From SMYC01 sp965197495 (lineage in GTDB: Bacteria; Acidobacteriota; Vicinamibacteria; Marinacidobacterales; SMYC01), in contig OZ240210.1 in NCBI GenBank assembly GCA_965197495.1, positions 2,170,001 through 2,234,000 on the forward strand: a stretch of 64,000 nt of DNA. Reading direction: 5' to 3'. Below, piece after piece: positions 51,377-60,639 of this stretch (its first letter is position 1; each line of letters starts with the position of its first letter). The notes under the pieces are model-generated. The model saw nothing but the letters and a program-made list of their open reading frames with translations, did not search any database and was not told the origin of the DNA. A program made the translations under genes and the position numbers.

Positions 51377-51862
51377 ATGTGCTCATGGGACGAGGAGACT
51401 GGCCACATTGACGTGCACACTGGCAGTTATGGCTGGCCCCTGGCTTGCCGCAGGTCAAGAGGCCCGCAGCCCGGTGGAGGTACCGGGTCCCGACCAGCTC
51501 CCGGCGGAATTGTTGAGCTGGAAGAGGAATTTCGGGCGATTCTGAGATGGGGCGAGGTTCCCGACTACGCCGCCACCGTTCAGAAGCAGAAGGCAGAGCT
51601 TCCGCGGTTTCGTGATCGGCTCGACGCGCTCGATCCTTCGGAATGGTCGGTCCACGCGAAGATCGACTATCTCCTCCTTCGAAGCGAAATGGATCGGCTC
51701 GAGTTCGATCTCTACGTCTGGCGGCAAACCAGCAGAAATCCAAGCTTCTACGTCAATCAAGCCATACGAAACGTAGGGCAGTTGCTGACCGGAGGACGCT
51801 ACATGCGTGGCGACGTGATGCCTTACAGTAAGGAGAGGGCGCAGAGGATTCTCGAAGCCTAA
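51377..51862 (+). pseudogene. 5' fragment of a DUF885-family gene
   Basis: EEEFRAILRWGEVPDYAATVQKQKAELPRFRDRLDALDPSEWSVHAKIDYLLLRSEMDRLEFDLYVWRQTSRNPSFY is the N-terminal domain of DUF885 metallopeptidase-like proteins, normally about 550-600 residues. A signal sequence (LATLTCTLAVMAGPWLAAGQE) lies in another frame just upstream, so a frameshift occurred near 51510. The frame ends at 51862 and the HExxH part is missing. It is followed within five bases by the cyclodeaminase-like gene. Confidence 0.7.
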
Positions 51863-51866
51863 CACA

Positions 51867-52817
51867 ATGACCTTGCTGCTCGTGCCCGACGCCCTGGTGC
51901 GCCGATCCATCACCGTGGAGGAGTGTAACGAAGCGGTGGAATCGGGCTTTCGGCTTGCCGCCCGAGGCGATGTCGGCGACGCCTACGGAGGGCTGAGCTA
52001 CAACGGGGACACCTCCAGTATCAAACTCTACGCATCTCATGTCCCTCCAGCAGGGGTTGGGGCCAAGATTCTGGGGCTTTATGCCGACAACCCCGCGAAA
52101 GGGAAGCCCTACATCCGAGCGGTAGTTACTCTTCTGGATCCGGACACGGGTGAGCTCGAAGCCCTGGTCGACGCGACCTACCTGACGGCACTGCGGACCG
52201 GGGCGGCCACCGCGCTCGCCGCGCGTGAGCTTGGCCGCCGAGACAGTCGAGTGTTGGGAATCCTTGGAACCGGTCTTCACGCCCGCACGCATCTGCTGTG
52301 TCACCTCGCTGCTCATGCCTTTCGGCGAGTCGTCATCTGGGGCCGCCACCCGCGACGGGTCGAGGAATACCTGACAGAAATGCGATCGACGGTGCACGTT
52401 CCGGTCGATTCGATGCCTGCGGCAGATGCCGTCTGCGCCGAGGCGGATGTGATTGCATGCACGACGAGCGCGCGAACACCGTTGTTTCGGGCGGAGGCCG
52501 TTCGAGCCGGCACTCACATCGGAGTGGCCGCCCCGATGGGAAGCCACTATTCGGAGATCCCGCTGGAGCTCCTGGGCAGCAGTCGCCTGTTCGTCGACAC
52601 CCGAAAGAAGTTTCGAGAGCACTGGGAGCCCGGAGACTATCCTGCGGTCCAGGCGGAGCTCGGCGAGGTCCTGGTGGGTTCGGCCGAAGGACGCATCAAA
52701 GCTGAGGACGTAACGATTTTCAAGCCGGAAGGGATGGCGTTCGAAGATGTGGTCAGTGCCCGCATTGTCGTCGATCGCGTGCGACGCGAGGGAAGTGGCC
52801 AGGCGGTCAACTGGTAA
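51867..52817 (+). CDS. Ornithine cyclodeaminase/mu-crystallin family protein
   Basis: 316 residues, full length for the family. Characteristic parts: SIKLYASHVPPAGVGAKILGLYADNP, TALRTGAATALAARELGRRDSRVLGILGTGLHARTHL (NAD(P)-binding Rossmann GxGxxA/G), VVIWGRHPRR, ADVIACTTSARTPLF, and FVDTRKKFREHWEPGDY. Members include ornithine cyclodeaminase, alanine dehydrogenase of archaea, and ketimine reductases; the catalytic Asp region is not clear enough to choose. It is the only intact gene between 47.5 and 53.5 kb. The 78 bp between its stop and the M16 remnant hold nothing I recognise. Confidence 0.87.
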   Translation: MTLLLVPDALVRRSITVEECNEAVESGFRLAARGDVGDAYGGLSYNGDTSSIKLYASHVPPAGVGAKILGLYADNPAKGKPYIRAVVTLLDPDTGELEALVDATYLTALRTGAATALAARELGRRDSRVLGILGTGLHARTHLLCHLAAHAFRRVVIWGRHPRRVEEYLTEMRSTVHVPVDSMPAADAVCAEADVIACTTSARTPLFRAEAVRAGTHIGVAAPMGSHYSEIPLELLGSSRLFVDTRKKFREHWEPGDYPAVQAELGEVLVGSAEGRIKAEDVTIFKPEGMAFEDVVSARIVVDRVRREGSGQAVNW

Positions 52818-52856
52818 GGTGCGGGGCAGAGAATCCTTGCCATGACTTGCCGCGCG

Positions 52857-53493
52857 TCAACCGCAGATCCGGCCTAGCTTCGTTCCGGATTCCGGCGTGT
52901 GACCCCGATGATGCGGTTCGATGGGACGAGGTACTGAAGGATCCATGGAGATGTCCATGTGCTCGCTTCCGGTCGTTGCTGGAACGGGATCGAAATGACG
53001 TGCACGGGCGCCGTAGCGCCGGTACCAGTTGTACTCGGCCCAGAAGACACGATGTCGGGAGTTCTCGTCTTCCAGCTCGCACAACCGCTGCCGGAGCGCC
53101 TCCATCTCCGGGGTCGACGGCCAGTCGAGTTCGTCGTAGAAGACGCGCCGTTCCCGCAGCCGATTACGCCCGGCGTTCCCGGCTCTCAGCAGCTCTTGTT
53201 CGGCCTCGTAGATCTCACGAAGAATCGGGTGTTCCGCCTCGAAGTCCTTCGTACCGACCCTCGCCGTGCCCTGATGGATCGCATGCTCCAGAAAATGGGT
53301 CGAGCCATGCTCGCCCTGCGCCTCACCGATCCCTCCGACCCGATACCAGCCGCCACCGAGGCGCACCCGGGACCTCGACGACCAGAAGACGAAATCCGTT
53401 CCGAAGGACGAGCTCTTGTACGGGGACCGTACTGAGCTCTTGGGCGGTCGCGGTCGTGGCCACCAGAAGTGTGACTGCTGCCACCTTTTTCAC
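52857..53493 (-). pseudogene. 5' fragment of an M16-family peptidase gene
   Basis: A signal peptide from GTG 53493 (VKKVAAVTLLVATTATAQ) and LVLRNGFRLLVVEVPG are in one frame. After a shift near 53370 the other frame gives GGGWYRVGGIGEAQGEHGSTHFLEHAIHQG (zinc motif HxxEH), then FYDELDWPSTPEMEALRQRL and FWAEYNWYRRYG, closely matching the gene at 55035. Similarity ends after about 160 residues and the frame runs on to 52857 without domain. It is a truncated copy of the M16 subunit. Confidence 0.75.
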
Positions 53494-53586
53494 CGACGAC
53501 GCTCGTGCCGCACAAAGGCTCGTTACGCCGAGCGTGGCAACCGCGAAGAGTACGGGCCAGCGAGCGGACGACCAATGAGGATCATT

Positions 53587-55038
53587 TCAGGAGGACGACA
53601 GCGCATCCAGATCCGCCGGCCAGCGCGGATGCCGTGCCTCGCGGATCCGCTCGATGGGGCCGATGACGACAGTGTCCATGGTCCGCGGGTCGAGATATTT
53701 CTTCGCCACCGCTTCCACCTGATCGGCACTCACGGCCTCGACATCCTCCGGCCAGGAGAGAAGGCGCCCGGTGTCCCCATCGTGGAGCGTCGCCAGAGCA
53801 TAGGCGGCGGCCGCACGGCGGGCCCCGTCCAGGCTCTCCTGCCATTTCCCCAGCCGGAGAATGCCCTTGGCGAGGGCGAGCTCCTCTTCGGTGACCGGTC
53901 GCTCATTACGATGAAGCGCGGCCATCTCTTCGCGGCAATATTTGATGAGAGGCGCCACCGCCTCCGGTCGCCCGCCGGTGCGGATGTGGAGCAGCCCGGC
54001 GCCATTCGTCGTCTCGGGCAAGAAGAACGTTGCACGATTTGCGAGACCCCGTATCTCGCGGACAGAGATGTTCAGCCGCGTGCCGAGAACCTCTCCGAGT
54101 ACGGCAAGCGGAGTTCGCTCGTCGGCAGGGACGGGACCGAGGCCACGTCCGATGGCGACCCAGCCTTCCAGCGTGTCGACATCGATGGTCTCCAGATTCC
54201 CCGAGCCATCTCTCGAAGCGAGCTCGCGGGGCTCCGCCGCTTCCGAGGCGGGCTCCCATCCGGACGTCAGCTCCGCCAGCAAGGAGACCGCCTCGTCGCG
54301 AGGCACATTCCCACCGATGCCGAGAACGATGCGGTTCGGTGCGAGACTCCGCGACGCCAGCGCCCGGACCGCTTCGAGCTCGACCGCAATTCCGGGCTCG
54401 GGCGGGGAGAGCGGGTATCCTCCCAGTCGCCGCTCGAGCTCGACCTTCGGTTGGAAACCTCGGCCGGTGACACCCGCCGTAGGAGAGGCAAACCCCGGTC
54501 TGGTCCGGAACTCGTCAAGCGTTGCTCGCTCCACGCGTCGGTTCCGCAAAACGTCGACCATCAAGCGGACCGCGTTCTCCCAATCCTCGGAAAGAACTTC
54601 CACGGAAAGCGTGAGGCCGTCGACCTCGAGCTGGGCGTCGAGCCGCGTGCCAAGGGATTCGAGCCGCAGCGACAAGGGCGGTGAGCCCTGAGAGTCGTCG
54701 GTCAGAACGCGGGTCAGCGCCTCCGAGGCGCCCGCCTCACCCTCTCTCTCGTAGAATCGTCCGATCGGAACAGCTGCCGTCACCTGGACCAGCGGGTCGG
54801 AGGAATCCGTCATCACGTAGGCGCGAAGATCGCTCGCGGCCTCCAGCCGGGCCGTTTCCGGATCGGGAGGTCGAAACGAGCTGGGCTCGAACGTGTAATC
54901 CCGCGGATGCGGCCAGTCGTGCTCGAGGAGGGGGCGCGAGTGACCAGGAAGTATCGTTGCTTCCTGCTCGCAGCTGACCAGCACAAAGGTCGCGACGCAG
55001 GAAAAGCATGCCGAAACGACGGACGTCTTCAAAGTCAT
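53587..55038 (-). CDS. M16-family peptidase, zinc-less partner subunit (lipoprotein)
   Basis: 483 residues from ATG 55038, which overlaps the stop of the active subunit (ATGA). The lipobox is FVLVSCEQ. Two M16 halves are present (LRAYVMTDSSDPLVQVTAAVPIG, then LTLSVEVLSEDWENAVRLMVDVL; and WVAIGRGLGPVPADERTPLAVLGEVLGTRLNISVREIRGL). The place of HxxEH reads EGEAGASEAL, so the metal site is absent. Such proteins pair with a catalytic M16 subunit to form one peptidasome chamber, as in mitochondrial processing peptidase. C-terminal DALSSS ends the protein. An upstream extension to 55248 overlaps the partner gene and is rejected. Confidence 0.87.
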   Translation of the reverse strand: MTLKTSVVSACFSCVATFVLVSCEQEATILPGHSRPLLEHDWPHPRDYTFEPSSFRPPDPETARLEAASDLRAYVMTDSSDPLVQVTAAVPIGRFYEREGEAGASEALTRVLTDDSQGSPPLSLRLESLGTRLDAQLEVDGLTLSVEVLSEDWENAVRLMVDVLRNRRVERATLDEFRTRPGFASPTAGVTGRGFQPKVELERRLGGYPLSPPEPGIAVELEAVRALASRSLAPNRIVLGIGGNVPRDEAVSLLAELTSGWEPASEAAEPRELASRDGSGNLETIDVDTLEGWVAIGRGLGPVPADERTPLAVLGEVLGTRLNISVREIRGLANRATFFLPETTNGAGLLHIRTGGRPEAVAPLIKYCREEMAALHRNERPVTEEELALAKGILRLGKWQESLDGARRAAAAYALATLHDGDTGRLLSWPEDVEAVSADQVEAVAKKYLDPRTMDTVVIGPIERIREARHPRWPADLDALSSS

Positions 55039-56585
55039 GGCGGACTCCATTTCTGCGGGTTGCTTCGCGTCGTGGCGATGACACGATTCGATGCAACGAA
55101 GTAGCGGTGGGCCACCCGCGCGATGTCGTCCGCGGACACGTCCAGGCGGCGCGCCATGTATTCGGAGAGCGTTTTCCACGCGTCCATCGACTGGAAGTGG
55201 CCGATGGTGAAGGCGAGCTCCAGTCGATCCGCTCTGGTCTGCTCCCATTCCAGTCGGAGGGAGCGCCGGGCTCGTTCGAGGAGCGCGGGATCGAGATGGC
55301 CGGCTCTCAGCTCTTCGATCGCCTCGAGCATCGCTCGCTCGGTTGCGGGAAGCGCCTCATCGCTCGTTGCCGCAGCCACGAAGTTGATCGCCGCCGGCGT
55401 GCCGAAGCGGTAGATGTGGATCACGCGAAAGTCCGCGCCGACGGAGCTCGCCAGCCCCTGTCCGATCAAAGGATTGCTGAGCAGACCGTGACGCCCCCGC
55501 GCCAGCGCCGCGATTGTGTCCAGCGCGGGACGGTCGGGGTGACCGACTCCGGGAATGCGGTAGCGCACGACGATGCTCGGGTACAAGGGCTCTTCCCAGT
55601 CCAGCCGGATGGAGTTTCGCGGCACCGGTTCGGCTTCCAGATCGAGCCGCGCCGGAGGCTCCGGCCCCCGCTCGATGGTGCCGAAGTACCTTTCGGCAAG
55701 CGAGCGTGCCGTTTCCGCATCGATGTCGCCGACGAGGACGAGCGTGGCGTTGTTGGGAACGAAGTAGTCCTCGTACATTCGAATCATGCTCTCTCGATTG
55801 AAGCTCGCAAAGTCCCGCGGATGCCCGCCGTCCGGCGTGTACACCGGATGGGCGAGAGCGGTCACGCCGTCGATCGCGTGATTCAGGCGCGTTTCGGGAC
55901 GACTCAGCCCGTTCAGGATCTGCTCGAGCACGGTGAACCGTTGCGCTTCCCACCCGCGCAAAACGGCGTTCACCATGCGCTCGGCTTCCTGGCGAAAGAA
56001 AAGCCCGATCGCCTCCTTGGGCAGATCCACCGTTATCTCGAGGTACTCTTGCTCCGTGCTGGCAGGTACCGGATCCTCGTGTCGTGACAAAGCGCCGTAT
56101 CGGCGATACCAGTTGTACTCTTCCCAGAACACGCGGTGTGGCGTCTGGCGGTCTTCCAGCGCGTAGAGCTTTTTTCGCAGCGTTTCGATCGCCGGTGTGC
56201 TCGGCCAGTCGAGCTCGTCGTAGAACACCTCGCGGATGCGCAGCTGGTTGCGCGCGCGACGGCGCTCTTCGAGAAGCTCTTGTTCCGTCTCGTAGATCTC
56301 CTGGAGAATCGGAAGCTCCGCGTGGAAGTCGGTCGTTCCCACCGTCGTCGTTCCCTGGTGAATCACGTGCTCGAGAAAGTGGGCGGCACCGTGCTCACCG
56401 GCGGGCTCCTGCATCGAGCCGAAGCGGTACCACAGGCTCGCCGCAACCCGGGGCACACGATGGTCCTCGACGACGAGCAGGCGGAACCCGTTGTCGAGAA
56501 CGCTCTCCTGGATGTCGAGCGGCCTCGCGGCGAAGGCGATTGCAGGAACAAACGCGGCGGCGACGAGAAGACTTGCTCTTTTCAC
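55035..56585 (-). CDS. M16-family zinc peptidase, catalytic subunit
   Basis: 516 residues from GTG 56585 (CAGGAGCT upstream). Signal peptide VKRASLLVAAAFVPAIAFA. The zinc motif GEHGAAHFLEHVIHQGT (HxxEH) is followed after about 85 residues by the usual Glu region. The inserted helical segment EIYETEQELLEERRRARNQ and FYDELDWPSTPAIETLRK are characteristic of this branch. The C-terminal half VVRYRIPGVGHPDRPALDTIAALARG, SSVGADFRVI is the second M16 domain. It probably degrades peptides in the periplasm with the partner encoded next. A dead truncated copy lies at 52857-53493. Confidence 0.9.
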   Translation of the reverse strand: MKRASLLVAAAFVPAIAFAARPLDIQESVLDNGFRLLVVEDHRVPRVAASLWYRFGSMQEPAGEHGAAHFLEHVIHQGTTTVGTTDFHAELPILQEIYETEQELLEERRRARNQLRIREVFYDELDWPSTPAIETLRKKLYALEDRQTPHRVFWEEYNWYRRYGALSRHEDPVPASTEQEYLEITVDLPKEAIGLFFRQEAERMVNAVLRGWEAQRFTVLEQILNGLSRPETRLNHAIDGVTALAHPVYTPDGGHPRDFASFNRESMIRMYEDYFVPNNATLVLVGDIDAETARSLAERYFGTIERGPEPPARLDLEAEPVPRNSIRLDWEEPLYPSIVVRYRIPGVGHPDRPALDTIAALARGRHGLLSNPLIGQGLASSVGADFRVIHIYRFGTPAAINFVAAATSDEALPATERAMLEAIEELRAGHLDPALLERARRSLRLEWEQTRADRLELAFTIGHFQSMDAWKTLSEYMARRLDVSADDIARVAHRYFVASNRVIATTRSNPQKWSPP

Positions 56586-56684
56586 GGTAGCTCCTGTCGG
56601 GAAGAACGATCGGACCTGAAACCGAGCCGGATTGTATCCATCTGCGTCGCCGAATACCAACTGCACGCGTGGAAGACGTCTCTT

Positions 56685-56800
56685 TCATTCGACCTTCAGC
56701 AATCGCGCGGCGTTCCCGTACACCAGCTTCTCGACCACCTCCGGTGTGAAGGGGTAGTCGAGGAAACGCTTCACGTCATCGAGGGGGCGGAACGGAAACC
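56685..56800 (-). pseudogene. 3' scrap of an amidohydrolase_2-type gene
   Basis: The last 37 codons before the stop at 56685 read PFRPLDDVKRFLDYPFTPEVVEKLVYGNAARLLKVE, the usual C-terminus of amidohydrolase_2 (TIM-barrel) proteins with NAARLL. Upstream it is replaced by IS1-like sequence. Confidence 0.6.
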
Positions 56801-56814
56801 CGCCCCGGTAGGAA

Positions 56815-57208
56815 CTCGTAGATCGAAGCTTCTAGAGGTTCTCTCTTGCAGCCAAACTTCGAAGTCCCGCAACATCTGCTGGTTGAAGCGCTCTGCAGCT
56901 GTCGACGCCCGCTCGAGCCATCGGGCGATCGTGTTACGGGAATGACCCGTGACCCGGGCGGTTGCAGAAATGCTCACGCCCTCGACTCGCAGGCTTGCTA
57001 CCTGGTCGAACTCCCTCGGAGTGCAGCGAAGTCCACTGTACGCTGTCCCCGTGTTCGTGCTGACCGTTCGGCCGCATACTTTGCAGCGATACCGCTGCCG
57101 TCGACCCGACGTCGTGGTAAACCAGCCGTGGCCCACGATGTCGACGCCGGGCTTTCCAAAGTTGTCGCACCCAGGCTTGCCGCACGCTCTCTCGTCGATC
57201 GCCCTCAT
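56815..57208 (-). pseudogene. IS1-like transposase N-terminal fragment
   Basis: From ATG 57208: a zinc-ribbon CGKPGCDNFGKP..QRYRCKVCGRTVS, then SLRVEGVSISATARVTGHSRNTIARWLERA, the helix-turn-helix of IS1-type transposases. The catalytic DDE half is absent; the frame ends in the amidohydrolase scrap. Likely an old deletion product. Confidence 0.6.
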
Positions 57209-57420
57209 CGCTCCAGTGTAGCGGGCAAACTCGGGTTGCGACCGATCAACAGCGAACGACGCCAGCACCGTGAAATCAAGGACTTACGAGTCCTTCTCGT
57301 ACCGACCGGAAAGCGGATTTCCCGCTTGAGATCACGGCACGGGAGAGGGCAAACTCCGCTGCACCATGCTCCGTTCTCATCGTCCTCGTGTTCCCCGACA
57401 CTCGGCGCCCGCACGATTCG

Positions 57421-58445
57421 GGCGATGTGTCGGCGGCGAGCCGACCTCGTGATTGAAAACGTCGCGCTGCGGCAACAGGTTGCTGCGCTCAAGAAGGAGC
57501 GACCCCGGCCTCCCGTCGACGACGCGGACCGCGCATTCTGGGCGGCGCTCCGCCAATCGTGGCCCGGGTGGGCTAGTCGCTTGGTCATCGTCAACGCGGA
57601 CACGGTCGCGCGGTGGAATCGGGATCGATTCCGACGATATGGGTAAAAATCTCGCGGAGGCGTTATCCGGGACGACCTCGAGTGGATGGTGAGATTCGCC
57701 GGCTCATCCGGACGATGGCTCAGGATGGCTGGGGCGCACCGCGTATCCACGCGGAGCTCACGAAGCTCGGTTTCATCGTGTCCGAGATGACGGCGTCGCG
57801 ATACTTGCCGCGGCGCCCAGCCGAGCCCGACCAGGTGAAGCGATGGGTAGCGTTTGCGTAACCACAAGGACGACATCGTTGCGATGGATCTGTTCACGAT
57901 CCCGACCGCGTCCCTTCGGCTGCTGTACGGCTTCTTCGTCATCGAGCACGGCCGGCGCCATATCTTGCACTTCAACCCGACGTTCCACCCGACGTCGGCG
58001 TGGGTGATTCAGCAACTTCGTAACGCGTTTCCATACGACACGGCACCGCGATACCTGGTCTTCGATCGCGATTAGATCTTCAGCGAGGCCGTCGTCGAAT
58101 TCATCAAGTCGATGGGAACAAGTCCGGTTCGCACGTCTTTTCGCAGCCCCTGGCAAAACGGAACTGCTGAGCGCTGGATCGGTAGTTGTCGTCAAGAGAT
58201 GCTCGAACACGTCGTCGTCCTGAGCGAACGGCACCTCGTCCGACTCGCCCGGTCCTACATCGACTATTATCACGAGGATCGTTGTCACCTGGGACTCGAC
58301 AAAGACTCGCCGAACGAGAGACCGGTCACGCCGCGACCGTCACCGACCGCAAAAGTCGTTGCGCTTCCGAGAGTGGGCGGGGCTGCACCATCGCTACGAA
58401 TGGCGGGAGGCAGCTTAGAGCAGTTTTCGGCGGCCAAAGGGCGCG
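57421..58445 (+). pseudogene. Integrase-core (rve) transposase with stops and frameshifts
   Basis: The whole gene is traceable: RADLVIENVALRQQVAALKKERPRP and FWAALRQSWPGWASRLVIVNADTVARWNRD, a stop at 57643; DGEIRRLIRTMAQDGWGAPRIHAELTKLGF to 57861; LRNHKDDIVAMDLFTIPTASLRLLYGFFVI (first Asp), APRYLVFDRD then an in-frame TAG at 58072-58074; SFRSPWQNGTAERWIGSCRQEMLEHVVVLSERHL (Glu region). At least two shifts or stops disable it. Its 3' part also exists at 41632-42012. Confidence 0.82.
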
Positions 58446-59080
58446 TGACCGGAGCTCTTGAGGTTTACGTTGTCCAGCGGATGAACCCATTCGCGGTGCG
58501 ATCCCTGAAGCGTCCCGGGCGCGTCGACCCCCGTTTTCGGTCGTCCCTCGTCGAGCCGGACGGCCTACCGGGCCGGCGGATTATTAATGATGAACGACAG
58601 CTTATACTGACTTGTCCAATAAACTGTAGTGGTCAAGTGATTCCGGACACTTTGTTAAGAGTTTTTTCGTAATCCATCGGTGTTGTATACCCGAGCGTCG
58701 AATGCAGACGTCTCGAGTTGTCATACACCGCCATAACGCTGCTACTACAACTTCCTCCGACCGCACGGAGCTCTGAAGTTCGGACGTGACATCCGAACTC
58801 CAGCGATGCAGGCTGGTCTGACCCGCGACGGCTCACTTTTCGAGACATCTTCTTGGCGACGACGATTCCTTTGTGGTCGCGGGTCGAGGTTTTCACGGGG
58901 ACGCGCAACCCGGTCTCTCCCGCCAGCGCGCCACTGCCGGCAGCCTTAGCAATACTTGATGGCGGAAGCACCCGAATCCGCCGAACGGCTCATCGGGGAG
59001 ATTCGTTTACGATTGTCATATACGAAATCGATCCTCGGTTGCGTGGAATTCGCCGCTGCTCTGCCTATACTGGCTTCGAG
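58446..59080. other. Non-coding IS debris
   Basis: 58446-58576 continues the non-coding flank shared with 41880-42012. 58577-58597 (ATTATTAATGATGAACGACAG) is the unoccupied counterpart of the IS200 target at 44520-44540. 58639-58745 holds an IS3 scrap, listed separately. 58746-59080 shows no gene that I can support. Confidence 0.6.
58639..58745 (-). pseudogene. C-terminal scrap of an IS3-type orfB transposase
   Basis: On the minus strand YDNSRRLHSTLGYTTPMDYEKTLNK and a stop near 58639 match the end of IS3-family OrfB (the N-x-R-R-x-H-S-x-L-G-Y block). Nothing further upstream is recognised. Confidence 0.65.
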
Positions 59081-59686
59081 ATGGTGGAAGCCGAGCCACG
59101 CCGCATCATTATCGTGGGCGACGATCGGCTGGCGATCGAGGGCTTGTCCCATGTCCTCGGGAATGAAATCGACCCACGCCAAATCGTGACCGCCGCGCCG
59201 TCCGATGCGGCAGTCGACGAAGCCGATGTCTGCATTTGGGATCTCGGCGCCAACCCACCCGGCGAGCTCGAGCTGCCACCGGGACCCCCGGTCGTCGCGC
59301 TCGTTCCGGACGGAGCTCTCGCTCGTCAAGCGTTCGCGGCCGGCGCGCGCGGCGCGCTCCTGAGGGACGCTTCTGCCAGGCGGATCGCGCGTGCGATCGA
59401 CGCCGTGCTCGACGGTCTCGTCGTCCTCGACGATGAGCTCGCCGAAGAAGCGATGCGACCGCCCATGTCGTCCGGCCTTACGACTATGGAGCCCCTGACA
59501 CCCCGAGAGCTCGAAGTGCTCGAGCAGCTCGCGCTGGGGCTCTCCAATAAAGACATCGCAAGCCGGCTCGGCGTGAGCCCGCACACCGCCAAGTTTCACG
59601 TCAACTCGTTGATCAGCAAGCTCGGCGCCACATCACGCACCGAGGTCGTCGCCATGGCGGCCCGCGCCGGTCTCGTCACGTTCTAA
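59081..59686 (+). CDS. LuxR/NarL-type response-regulator-like protein
   Basis: 201 residues from ATG 59081. The C-terminal HTH is standard: EPLTPRELEVLEQLALGLSNKDIASRLGVSPHTAKFHVNSLISKLGATSRTEVVAMAARAGL. The N-terminal 125 residues look like a degenerate receiver: acidic GDD near the start, ADVCIWDLGANPPG with Asp at the phospho-site position, and AFAAGARGALLRDASARRIARAI matching helix 4-5. The usual Lys is not evident, so phosphorylation is uncertain. It lies 77 bp before two HtrA-like protease genes and likely controls them. No histidine kinase is nearby. Confidence 0.85.
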   Translation: MVEAEPRRIIIVGDDRLAIEGLSHVLGNEIDPRQIVTAAPSDAAVDEADVCIWDLGANPPGELELPPGPPVVALVPDGALARQAFAAGARGALLRDASARRIARAIDAVLDGLVVLDDELAEEAMRPPMSSGLTTMEPLTPRELEVLEQLALGLSNKDIASRLGVSPHTAKFHVNSLISKLGATSRTEVVAMAARAGLVTF

Positions 59687-59696
59687 AAACTACCCG

Positions 59697-59721
59697 AATG
59701 GGTAGGCCGCACCTACCCATT
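59697..59721. promoter_or_regulatory. Inverted repeat between luxR-type gene and protease genes
   Basis: AATGGGTAGG (59697-59706), a 5-base loop and CCTACCCATT (59712-59721) form a perfect 10-bp stem. The overlapping TACCC-GAAT-GGGTA makes three half-sites in 30 bp. No T-run follows, so it reads more like an operator than a terminator. Confidence 0.55.
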
Positions 59722-59763
59722 CTCCTGATGCGAGGGCGATAGCTTCACGGCTAATCTCGGTGC

Positions 59764-60639
59764 ATGAGCAACCCACTAGACGCACTATCCCAAGACATCG
59801 CACGCATCGCTTCTAAAGCACACCCAAGCGTCGTCGCCATCCACGGACGCCGTGTCGCTCCCTCGAGCGGGATCATATGGAACGGCGAAGGGATGGTGAT
59901 CACCGCGGCGCACACGCTGGAATTCGACGACAGCTTCGAGCTGACGGAGGCGGGAGGCGCGCGCAAAAACGCCGCGCTCGTCGGGCGTGACCCCGACACC
60001 AACGTCGCCGTCCTGCGAGCCACCGACCTCGACAAACCCGCACCTGATTGGACCGAGACGAGCCGCCTCGAGGCTGGACACCTGGCCGTGGTCGTGGCGC
60101 CTCGCCGAGCCGGTCTCGTCGCCGTCAACGTGGTCGACGAAGAGTGGACCACCCGAGGCGGCGGCCGGCTGGATCGCTACATCGAGATCGACCCGAAACG
60201 CTTCCGCGGTTTCTCGGGAAGCCTTCTACTCGATTGCAACGGCCAGGCGCTGGGCATGAACACCACCGGACTCGCTCGGCGCAAACCGTTGACGGTTCCC
60301 ACGGAAACGCTTCGTCGCGTCGTCGTCAATTTGATCGAGCACGGTGAGGTTCGCCGCGGATTTCTCGGTATCACCACGTCGCCGGTGCGACTTCCTAGCA
60401 CGGTGGAATCGCAAGCCGTCGGACTTTTGATCCTCTCAGTGCAACCGGAGAGTCCCGCCGCGGCGGCCGGGCTCTTTCTCGGTGACGTCGTCCTCGGAAT
60501 CGAGAGCGAAATCGCGGAGAGCCCGATCGCACTCCTGACCTACCTCACCGAGGAGCGCATCGGTCAGAACGTCGACATGCGAATTCTCCGCGCGGGCGAA
60601 GAGAAAACCGTCAGCGTGCTACTAGGCAAAAGAACATGA
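59764..60639 (+). CDS. HtrA-like trypsin-fold protease with PDZ, unusual active-site loop
   Basis: 291 residues, no signal peptide. Serine-protease elements: MVITAAHTLEF (His), DPDTNVAVLRATD (Asp), and RFRGFSGSLLLDCNG (Ser), where the normal GNSGG is GFSGS. A PDZ domain covers about 200-290 (GFLGITTSPVRL, ILSVQPESPAAAAGLFLGDVVLGIE). The residues of the triad remain, but the oxyanion-hole context is changed, so it may be weak or regulatory. Its stop overlaps the start of the next protease (ATGA). The lack of an export signal suggests a cytoplasmic or unconventional location. Confidence 0.85.
   Translation: MSNPLDALSQDIARIASKAHPSVVAIHGRRVAPSSGIIWNGEGMVITAAHTLEFDDSFELTEAGGARKNAALVGRDPDTNVAVLRATDLDKPAPDWTETSRLEAGHLAVVVAPRRAGLVAVNVVDEEWTTRGGGRLDRYIEIDPKRFRGFSGSLLLDCNGQALGMNTTGLARRKPLTVPTETLRRVVVNLIEHGEVRRGFLGITTSPVRLPSTVESQAVGLLILSVQPESPAAAAGLFLGDVVLGIESEIAESPIALLTYLTEERIGQNVDMRILRAGEEKTVSVLLGKRT

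Noticed and set aside
53416..54684. 422-codon plus-strand frame opposite the M16 partner subunit
   Set aside because: Basic, motif-free antisense frame; the sense strand is a coupled M16 gene.
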